23,783 nt of DNA from Paulinella micropora (lineage: Eukaryota > Cercozoa > Imbricatea > Euglyphida): positions 819,638-843,420 of the forward strand of contig BJOX01000170.1 in assembly GCA_009731375.1 (NCBI GenBank). Direction: 5' to 3'. Each line of letters opens with the position of its first letter. Position 1 is the first letter of the stretch. The notes under the pieces are model-generated. The model saw only the letters and a list, made by a program, of their open reading frames with translations, searched no databases and had not been told where the DNA came from. Below, piece after piece: positions 1 to 6,605 of the stretch. Made by a program: the position numbers and the translations under genes.

Positions 1-34
1 GGTTGCTAGAGCTGCCTCGAAACCCCACCCATAA

Positions 35-196
35 CAATCTGGTGTCTGCTGGGTCCTGGGCTATCAACCAGCATATGCGGAGTTTAAGATCTTTTACGCG
101 CGCAACGACCCTCCTCCCCAGCATCTACCACCAAAGGGTTATGAGTTGGCGTCACAGTTTAACGCCTTGAGGCCATTGGGCTGGAACTCTGTTTAG
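35..196 (+). other. Coding-like tail of an unidentified protein
   Basis: An open stretch of 53 codons ends in TAG at 194-196 and starts just after an in-frame TAA at 32-34, with no ATG. The composition looks protein-like: it includes YAEFKIFYARND, a PPPQHLPPKGYE segment and a C-terminus LRPLGWNSV. I recognise no family. It could be a terminal exon or a remnant of a mobile element. Real coding status is uncertain. Confidence 0.25.
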
Positions 197-276
197 CAAG
201 TGTGACTAGGTTTTTCATCGGGATTTCCCTCAAATATGTCACAGTCAACACTCCAAGGCAGATTTACTATATCTGA

Positions 277-344
<68 letters not shown>

Positions 345-405
345 TACGCAGGAGCCGATGACGATTGACGAGGACGGGGACTTCATAATTACTACCGGTG
401 TCTGA
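277..405 (+). other. (AAT)22 repeat followed in frame by an acidic coding-like tail
   Basis: A pure (AAT)22 repeat occupies 277-342. Read as Asn codons it continues in frame into 20 sensible codons (DTQEPMTIDEDGDF, then IITTGV) and a TGA at 403-405. In this frame a TGA sits immediately before the repeat, so any coding use would need splicing. The tail may be an old terminal exon into which the trinucleotide expanded. Only the repeat is certain. Confidence 0.3.
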
Positions 406-461
406 TTGCGATATCCAACGAGGAAATGAGCAAGGTATGTGTTCAACATATTAGTATATTA

Positions 462-596
462 ATGCGGCTAGCCACAAATTCGACGTGTTTTGCGGGCGAG
501 CCGGGCTGGCGAGCTTGCAAAATACGTCAAATTTGGCGCGCCACATAAGTAGTTTTATCGGTAACCTGACCACATTTTGTGGAGGTGAGCGATAAA
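462..596 (-). repeat. Hairpin element, copy 1 (inverted orientation)
   Basis: Reverse-oriented copy of a 135-bp element also found at 2107-2241 and 22507-22639. It has two parts: an 85-bp imperfect palindrome (462-546) whose arms contain GACGTGTTTTGCGGG-like sequence, and a 43-nt hairpin (554-596) with arms TTTATCGGT and GCGATAAA around an inner CCACA/TGTGG stem. Similarity to copy 2 continues about 11 bp outward past the palindrome (an AATATACTA-like stretch). It has no coding capacity, so a MITE-like non-autonomous element is the simplest reading. Confidence 0.75.
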
Positions 597-677
597 CATC
601 TCAGACAAAAACATGCTGTGGTCACTTGCACCTCTGTATGATACCAAACAGTGTGCTGGCCAGAGAGGAGTTTTTAC

Positions 678-781
678 ATTTACATACGTACATACATACA
701 TACATACATACATAAATACATGCGTACATACATACATACATACATAGCATACATAGCATACATACATACATACGTACATGC
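678..781. repeat. (ACAT)n microsatellite
   Basis: Tetranucleotide repeat of ACAT/CATA units with scattered substitutions. It directly precedes a GA repeat at 808-865. Apparent long open frames here are products of the repeat only. Confidence 0.9.
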
Positions 782-805
782 ATACTTAAGGCTGACACGC
801 AGAAC

Positions 806-807
<2 letters not shown>

Positions 808-865
<58 letters not shown>
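808..865. repeat. (GA)29 microsatellite
   Basis: Uninterrupted GA dinucleotide repeat. Confidence 0.95.
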
Positions 866-868
<3 letters not shown>

Positions 869-1008
869 CAGGAGGCAAGATCTTCTATTGTGTATACTTT
901 GTCTTACCAACATTTTTTTAATCATTCATCCTTTTACTCCTATCGTTCATCTTAATTTTTTTGCGCTTGGTCATTTTTTGCACACGATGAGTGGCATGGC
1001 ATGACTTC

Positions 1009-1014
1009 AGAGAG

Positions 1015-1068
<54 letters not shown>
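1009..1068. repeat. (GA)n microsatellite
   Basis: GA repeat with one TA interruption near its start. It is separated by only about 30 bp from the pyrimidine tract that begins at 1098, so purine and pyrimidine runs lie next to each other on the same strand. Confidence 0.95.
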
Positions 1069-1071
<3 letters not shown>

Positions 1072-1097
1072 CAACGAAACATGCCGCACCACACAGC

Positions 1098-1557
1098 TTT
1101 CTCTCTCTCTCTCTATCTCTCTCTCTTTCTTTCTTCCTTTCTTTCTCTCTCTTTCTCTCTTACTCTCTCTTACTCTCTTACTCTTTCTTTCTTTCTTTCT
1201 TTCTTTTCTTTTCTTTTTTTCTTTTCTTTTCTTTCTTTTCTTTCTTTTTCTTTCTTTTCTTTCTTTTCTCTCTTTTTCTCTCTTTCTTTCTCTTTCTTTT
1301 CTCTTTCTTTTTTTTTCTTTTTTCTTTTCTTTTCTCTTTCTTTTTTTCTTTCTTTCTTTCTTTCATTTTCTTTCATTTTCTTTCATTTTCTTTCCTTTTC
1401 TTCTCTTTTCTTCTCTTCTCTTGTTTTCTCTTTTCTTTTCTTTCTTTTCTTTCTTTTCTTCTTTTCTTTTCTATCTTTCCTTCTTTTCTTCTTTCTTTCC
1501 TTCTTTCCTTCCTTCTTCCTTCCTTCCTTCTTTCCTTTTTCTCGTTCTTTTCTCGCA
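1098..1557 (+). repeat. 460-nt polypyrimidine tract
   Basis: Almost pure C/T on the plus strand, made of CT, CTTT, TTTTC and CCTT units, with only a handful of A or G interruptions. It ends in ctcgcag at 1552-1558, a consensus 3' splice site, directly before the possible exon at 1559. Mirror-repeat homopyrimidine DNA of this length can form triplex (H-DNA). Open frames rich in Leu/Ser/Phe, or in Lys/Glu on the other strand, are repeat artefacts. Confidence 0.9.
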
Positions 1558-1558
1558 G

Positions 1559-1633
1559 TATCTGGCCAAGATGAACAACAAGGTCATCACAGATGTGCAG
1601 AGCATGCAGCCGACCCAGTCACCGGACGGCGGA
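1559..1633 (+). CDS. Possible internal exon of an unidentified gene
   Basis: Twenty-five codons in phase 0 follow a strong pyrimidine-rich acceptor (CTCGCAG) and end before a possible donor GGA|GTGCGT at 1634. The peptide has ordinary composition (it starts YLAKMNNKVITDVQ and ends TQSPDGG), unlike the low-complexity DNA around it. If joined to the exon at 1766 it ends in DYDDDD and a stop, an acidic C-terminus. The intron between them would be 132 nt, which is a multiple of three and free of stops, so retention would also keep the frame. Upstream exons were not found and I do not recognise the protein. Confidence 0.4.
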
Positions 1634-1642
1634 GTGCGTCAG

Positions 1643-1681
<39 letters not shown>

Positions 1682-1684
<3 letters not shown>

Positions 1685-2063
1685 CTGTTGTTGTGTTGTT
1701 CCTTCAAAATTTTTCCCTTGTCGTGCGCTTTTTGCCTTGGGATTGATTCTTGCGTACTTGTCCAGGACTATGATGACGATGACTGAGCGGCTCTCCCGAC
1801 CCCTCTGTCGAATATCCATCTATCCAACAACCGCCCAGTCTTATCAATGCGGATATTCCAAGTGGCTCTCTCTCTCTCTCTCTCGCCTGTTGTTGTGTTG
1901 TTGCTTCAAAATTTTTCCCTTGTCGTGCGCTTCTTGCCTTGGGATTGATTCTTGCGTACTTGTGCAGGGATGACGATGACTGAGCGGCTCTCCCGACCCC
2001 TCTGTCGAATATCCATCTATCCAACAACCGCCCAGTCTTATCACTGCGGATATTCCAAGTGGC
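1682..2063 (+). repeat. Tandem duplication carrying a terminal exon
   Basis: Unit A (1682-1866, 185 bp) and unit B (1884-2063, 180 bp) are nearly identical and are separated by a short CT repeat. Each contains a splice acceptor followed by a short exon that ends in Asp codons and TGA. In unit A this is GTCCAG|GACTATGATGACGATGACTGA-type sequence at 1766-1786, reading DYDDDD-stop. Unit B has lost 5 nt just after its acceptor, which changes the exon phase. A third, diverged fragment of the unit's 3' part lies at 2392-2438. Confidence 0.8.
1766..1786 (+). CDS. Possible acidic terminal exon (DYDDDD-stop)
   Basis: Six codons plus TGA follow an acceptor with a T-rich tract (tgcgtacttgtccag). The phase matches the proposed exon at 1559-1633. 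Short acidic C-termini are common in eukaryotic proteins, so this is weak evidence of function. Duplication of the exon in the next 200 bp makes the 3' end of this gene ambiguous. Confidence 0.35.
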   Translation, partial: DYDDDD

Positions 2064-2106
2064 AAAACATATTCACGTGGCAAAGCAGCCCAGCTTTGAA
2101 CTCATT

Positions 2107-2241
2107 TTTATCGGTCACCTCCACAAGATGTGGTCAGGTTACCGATAAAACTACATATGCGGCGCGCCAACTTTGACGTGTTTTGCGGGCCCGCCGGCCC
2201 GGCTTACCCGCAAAACACGTTAAATTTGTGGCTAGCCGCAT
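2107..2241 (+). repeat. Hairpin element, copy 2
   Basis: Forward copy of the element described at 462-596. The 43-nt hairpin (2107-2149) has TTTATCGGT/ACCGATAAA arms with an inner CCACA/TGTGG stem. The 85-bp palindrome (2157-2241) has arms containing ACGTGTTTTGCGGG and CCCGCAAAACACGT around a GC-rich loop. Together with copy 1 it forms an inverted pair enclosing about 1.5 kb. Confidence 0.8.
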
Positions 2242-2244
2242 AAT

Positions 2245-3129
2245 ATACTATTCTCAATCAATCTTTGAGATACGGACATGCAGAGCACACCGTTGGAAAG
2301 GTCTTGTCCAGAGCTTTCAAATGATGGCTGATTGATGGAGAAAGGTAAGGTTAGAGTGGGATAGTTTGCCACTTGAAGAATGTCCGCAGTAATATTCTAT
2401 CCAACAACTGCCCAGTCTTACAAACCACATTCAAATGGGAAAACGGCTCGACATTGATCTCAGCTTTCTCGGTTGATAGAAAGGCTCAGACTACGATGAT
2501 TCTGACTACAAAGTTTGAAAGCTCCAAGCGAGAGGTTTCAAAGCACGTATTCAGCATTATCACTGTCACTTTTTAATATTACTGTTAATCTAGTCACTGT
2601 GAATTATCAATAACCAGATATTTATCCTTTCCCCTTATTTAGTCACTACTGCCGCTTTTTAGATGATCATATTGTAACTTGGCAGCCCCAGAGTGTGTTT
2701 ATCCTGAATTCGATCATTATTCATTTAAAACTTTCATCAAGATTAGGAAAAATTTTGGCATGTCAAAGACAACTCATGTGCCATGGTGTGCAGTTGAACT
2801 CAAGTCCCGAGCTGATATTAGTTCAATAAATTTAGACTCGGCAAGCTCGAACAAGGACGGAAACATTGGTTTTCTAACCACTTATTAAATATATTAGAAC
2901 TTGTGACTAATAATCAATATTAATAGTTACATGGACCGGCAGTATATCGGAATCATCGGAATACCATACCGGACCGAAACCGTGATTAATATTGTGTTAA
3001 CTTGCCATCAACTTTCTTCAAGTTTTTACATCAAGTTTACATTTCTATTTTTACTTAGTAGTTCCGTTACTTCATTTTTCCGTTTATTTATCAACCGCTG
3101 TCATAACTTGTAGTTGCCAAGTTACGTCA
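2245..3129. other. AT-rich spacer without recognised genes
   Basis: Apart from the diverged fragment at 2392-2438, I see no gene, repeat or RNA here. Short open frames (60-70 codons) have no family resemblance. The stretch ends in gtca (3126-3129), the left copy of the target duplication of the LTR element. Confidence 0.5.
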
Positions 3130-3347
3130 TGTGGACATCACCCCCCGAATTATCCGGTAAAAAACTTATTGAAAGATTTCGTCTGGCCGGACACATCTGA
3201 AATGCCAATTTGATCCTGGTCTTTTGGCGGCTTTTTGTCTTTGCGTCCCTGAGCTAATATAACGAGACATCATTCTCTTTTTTGAGGACTGTGTTTGGTT
3301 ATATTACCTACTTACTCTTCCATTGAGCTATCGTTGGGGATAGTACA
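3130..3347 (+). repeat. 5' LTR
   Basis: 218 bp, TGTGGACATC to GGATAGTACA. It differs from the 3' LTR by 5 substitutions and no indels. It contains an AT-rich taatataa at 3255-3262 that could act as a TATA-like element. No AATAAA polyadenylation signal was seen. Confidence 0.97.
3255..3262 (+). promoter_or_regulatory. Possible TATA-like element in the 5' LTR
   Basis: The sequence taatataa lies about 90 bp before the LTR end and is conserved in both LTRs. The position is compatible with a U3 promoter, but there is no direct evidence. Confidence 0.2.
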
Positions 3348-3349
3348 TT

Positions 3350-3367
3350 TGGAGTCCATAGCTAAAG
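3350..3367 (+). other. Putative tRNA primer binding site
   Basis: TGGAGTCCATAGCTAAAG begins two bases after the LTR, the usual place for a primer binding site. It starts TGG, complementary to the CCA tail of a tRNA. I cannot assign the tRNA: the implied discriminator base would be U. Self-priming or a tRNA fragment is not excluded. Confidence 0.45.
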
Positions 3368-3380
3368 GCTGATTTCTTTT

Positions 3381-3449
3381 CTGATCTGTCGTACAGACAT
3401 CAGATAAGCACAAATTTATTTTTCGCTGATCTGTCGCACAGACATCAGA
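3381..3449 (+). repeat. Duplicated 24-bp dyad motif in the leader
   Basis: CTGATCTGTCGYACAGACAT followed by CAGA occurs at 3381-3404 and 3426-3449 with one mismatch, 45 bp apart. Each copy contains the inverted repeat TCTGT-CGY-ACAGA. A shorter echo (acatcagacaaacac) follows near 3644. Placement just after the primer site suggests an RNA structure for packaging, dimerisation or translation. This is inference. Confidence 0.6.
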
Positions 3450-3976
3450 CGAAAACAAACACTCCTACTCATCCTCAAACAAAAAAACTTACAAACAAGC
3501 GATCAATTTGTCACAAGCTGGCATAACCTTTAGCACTTGTGCACATTTGGCTTCTGTGTGCTCTTCTACAAGACACCGGACCACACCTACTCCACTCCCT
3601 CTTGCTGCTTGCATAAAGCCAAGTAGGATAAGTGCGAAACAAACATCAGACAAACACACAGACGGAGGAGAAACGAGCAAAGCACTCCCACTCTCTGTTC
3701 TGAACCATTTTCCTTGCATTTTCTCTGCAGAAACCAGAGGAGATTACACATCTCTCACACAAGAGCAAGACAAATATCGAAGCACTGTCCGACGACAGAC
3801 TGACTTCTACAAAACAGCTCTTTTGACCAAACTATCGTTATCTCTGTGTAGGGCCTGACGCCCCATAACTATTTCAACAGAGAAAAGGAAGAAGGAGAAG
3901 AAGGTTGCATAGAGTGATAAGAATAACAGAGGAAAAAAAGAAGAAAAAAAAGCAGACGTGACTCTCATAACATAAG

Positions 3977-6601
3977 ATGGAAGACGAGAATGAGCAGGCT
4001 GGTGTGACACCAACTGATTATGGTCCTAGTGAGGGAGGAGAGGAGCAGGAGACTCAGTACTCAGAAGAGAGGGGGGATAGAGATGGAGAGGAGAGAGAGG
4101 AGTATACGTATACAGCCGATGTAGAGTCGACAGGGGGGGGTAATGCACAAGAAGCGAGTGCAGGTCAGACTGGAGGCTCTCCACTGACAGAGGCAGAGAG
4201 AGAGATGGAGGATGTTGGCCAGAATATCCCAAATACATGGGAACAGTTGGCTACATATGATGATGAAGAGTCCTTCTTCCTTAACTACCCAACCTATTAT
4301 AAAACACACATCTACATTCCTTACGAGAAAAGGAATAGACCAGGACAAGGTCAAAGCAACCTCCTGATCGAAATTCCCGGCCTTGCGAAGCCTCTCTTCA
4401 ACAAAGTGAGGTTTGAGCACGAAAGAGTGCCATTGCAGGATATCAAGTATGGCGACACTCTTACACTGTGCGACATATACGACATATCTGCAACACTCTA
4501 CGCTGCTGTGCTCGTTGCGGAATTTTATGAACGCACAAACATACAGTGGAAAAATAAACGCACAACTGCAGCATGGCTGTCTGTCTGTGGTGTCCCCACT
4601 GATATCAAGAATCTAGAAAGAAAGTTCGAAGGTAGAAACCAAAGTGGCATTGAGTTTGCCCTTGAGGCTTTTGTAACTGCCTTCACACGGGCTTACAACG
4701 AAATGTACAAAGCACTGAAAGACAACACAAGGCAACATCCTGTTTACGAGGAGGTTGACCAGTCTTGTCAGGTGCTTGAACGCCTCACACAACTCCATAA
4801 GGGCCTCTTTGAGGGGAAGGAGCAAAAACCAACATGGAAACAATGGGCCCACACGAAGAATCACACTCTCATTAAAGGCCCTCTCACAACAATCCCAAAT
4901 AATAACAGAGCTGATAAGTCTTCCATGAGAGAAAAGGCACACTTCCTCTCTAGTGCCACAGGGCTTGCACAGTTCGTGACTCATCTAGCACGACAGGTGA
5001 AAGAAGAAGAGACGAGACAGAAAGAGGAGAAGGAGCAGAAGGAGAAGATAGCTGTGGCAATGGCAGTAGCACGGGTGGCTCCACAGCCAACGGCTCCACC
5101 TACCACATCTAACCCAGCTCCCAAGAAAGCAGGAGGAGGACCCACAGGAGGAGGACCCCAAGGGGGAGGGACAGTAATTAACTTGACTGACTCCCAGAAG
5201 AAAAAGCAGGCGCTGCAGGCAGCCCTAGCTAAAATCAAAATTGGGGGAGGGGGCCTTAAGCTCTATGCTATCACTGCCAATGAGGCTGACACAGAGAAGA
5301 CCCTCATGACTAAGCTCAATGAGATGGACAGATGCTTCCAGCAAAACCAGTGTGAGGTGGAGCAGGAGTATGAAGTCCTAGAACATCTCTGTGATCGATC
5401 CCTCCTTGGAGCTGGTTTTGATCGTATAACTTACGAGAAGTACAGAGGAGAGGAGGAGCTAGCAAGGAAAGGTGGACATGCAGAGATGAGTTGTACTCTG
5501 GCCATTGCTGCCCTCATTCGATACTTTAAGGCAAGTGGATACCAACACTTGTGCACGGGCACATTGATTGGGTTTGAAATTTTCGACTTAGTATCGGAGC
5601 AGTTGCAGTCTGTCACTCAGCTTGCATCTGTCTTAACAAATGTGGGCACCCAGTACACTCTCTTTTATAACCACAAAGCCATACTCCTATATTTCCTCAG
5701 TGCTTTGCACGTCTACAACAAAAATAAGCTCACACTGCTCATGCAAGACTGCAAAACCTTCGACAAGGTAAAGCACTTGAACTTTTTGGAGATGAGCGTC
5801 TTTGAGGCCACGACTAAGGCCGTGAGCCCAAAAATGTTGTGGACCGAAGTAATGACCGCTTGTCAGAGGCTCGACAGCCAGACAGCATCCTTGATCGGTT
5901 CTGCATCGGCTTCTGCTCAACCGCAAGCCGCACATACGCAACGATCTCTAGGAAAGCGACCAAGAGAGAACAGTCGTGAAGCTAACACACCTTGTATTCG
6001 TTGGTGGGCACGGGCACAATGCTTCAAACACACAAATAAGAAATGCCCGTACAACCACGATGTCGAGGACACCCGCATCCGAAACACACTCCTCAAGAAC
6101 GTACGGTCGGACGAAACCAACACCGTCGCCGTTCTGCGCCGACTGCGCAAGGATCAGGGGTGGAAATTACAGGATGTCGCGGACCATGACCACGAACTAG
6201 CTGACGCGATCAATTCTCTTTTCGCTAGAGATGATCAGAAGACGGCAGCCATAGAAGCCGCAAGTAGAGGAAGAGGTGGAACACGAGGAAGAGGAGGAGG
6301 GAGAGGAATCAATCGAGGAGGAGGAGCCCCTTTCGCACGAGGCACATACACTCGCGGGGGGGAGAGAGGATTTGTGAGAAGAGGAGGAGGAAGAGGTGTA
6401 TTTCAAGGTAGAGGAGGAGGAAGATGGGTTGGCCGAGGTGGATACGGCAGCGCAGAGCGCCCGTACCACAGAGATGGGGGCTGGGCAGACGGCTCGAGCT
6501 CAAGCTCGAGTTCCTCAGCACCACAGGCCTATGCGACATCAGGCGCAAACACTACGGACACTGATGCCGACTCAGGTAACAGATTTGAGGTAGTCCAATG
6601 A
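3977..6601 (+). CDS. gag: Gag-like structural protein with CCCH zinc finger and RGG tail
   Basis: The 874-residue protein forms the particle and should bind element RNA, by position and composition. The start ATG at 3977 is the first in the leader and has a good initiation context. Residues 1-80 are acidic. A charged, probably coiled segment lies near 335-365, followed by a Gly/Pro-rich linker (about 365-405). Residues 673-694 hold C-x8-C-x7-C-x3-H (C673, C682, C690, H694), resembling a CCCH finger and not the CCHC knuckle usual in Gag. From about 755 to 845 the protein is full of RGG/RGGG motifs, then a run of eight Ser. The length is large for Ty3/Gypsy Gag, commonly a few hundred residues. 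The frame ends in TGA (6599-6601) and continues open into pol. The capsid fold is not recognisable by eye. Confidence 0.85.
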   Translation: MEDENEQAGVTPTDYGPSEGGEEQETQYSEERGDRDGEEREEYTYTADVESTGGGNAQEASAGQTGGSPLTEAEREMEDVGQNIPNTWEQLATYDDEESFFLNYPTYYKTHIYIPYEKRNRPGQGQSNLLIEIPGLAKPLFNKVRFEHERVPLQDIKYGDTLTLCDIYDISATLYAAVLVAEFYERTNIQWKNKRTTAAWLSVCGVPTDIKNLERKFEGRNQSGIEFALEAFVTAFTRAYNEMYKALKDNTRQHPVYEEVDQSCQVLERLTQLHKGLFEGKEQKPTWKQWAHTKNHTLIKGPLTTIPNNNRADKSSMREKAHFLSSATGLAQFVTHLARQVKEEETRQKEEKEQKEKIAVAMAVARVAPQPTAPPTTSNPAPKKAGGGPTGGGPQGGGTVINLTDSQKKKQALQAALAKIKIGGGGLKLYAITANEADTEKTLMTKLNEMDRCFQQNQCEVEQEYEVLEHLCDRSLLGAGFDRITYEKYRGEEELARKGGHAEMSCTLAIAALIRYFKASGYQHLCTGTLIGFEIFDLVSEQLQSVTQLASVLTNVGTQYTLFYNHKAILLYFLSALHVYNKNKLTLLMQDCKTFDKVKHLNFLEMSVFEATTKAVSPKMLWTEVMTACQRLDSQTASLIGSASASAQPQAAHTQRSLGKRPRENSREANTPCIRWWARAQCFKHTNKKCPYNHDVEDTRIRNTLLKNVRSDETNTVAVLRRLRKDQGWKLQDVADHDHELADAINSLFARDDQKTAAIEAASRGRGGTRGRGGGRGINRGGGAPFARGTYTRGGERGFVRRGGGRGVFQGRGGGRWVGRGGYGSAERPYHRDGGWADGSSSSSSSSAPQAYATSGANTTDTDADSGNRFEVVQ

Positions 6602-6605
6602 CTAG
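6596..6605 (+). promoter_or_regulatory. Stop codon readthrough site between gag and pol (CAA TGA CTAG)
   Basis: Gag and pol are in the same frame. The only stop between 3977 and the pol terminator is this TGA. The bases after it, CTAG, match the UGA-CUAG context known for efficient translational readthrough in eukaryotes and viruses. A weak 5-bp stem-loop (TGCAC 6637-6641, GTGCA 6653-6657) lies downstream. Readthrough would give a 2,781-residue Gag-Pol. The first ATG in the pol frame is at 7157, inside the protease, so separate initiation would lose that domain. Confidence 0.8.

Larger units (their letters stand above)
3348..3976 (+). other. Retrotransposon 5' leader without ATG
   Basis: The 629-nt region between LTR and gag contains no ATG on the plus strand. 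The gag ATG at 3977 is therefore the first start available to a scanning ribosome on an RNA that begins late in the LTR. It has A at -3 and G at +4. Confidence 0.75.

Noticed and set aside
991-1786. Long plus-strand frames rich in Leu, Ser and Phe, and Lys/Glu frames on the other strand
   Set aside because: They are translations of CT/CTTT and GA repeats. Only the short segment 1559-1633 and the tail at 1766 look like normal codons.
4026-4984. Antisense frames of 70-123 codons opposite gag
   Set aside because: Shadows of the gag codons with no start context or family features.
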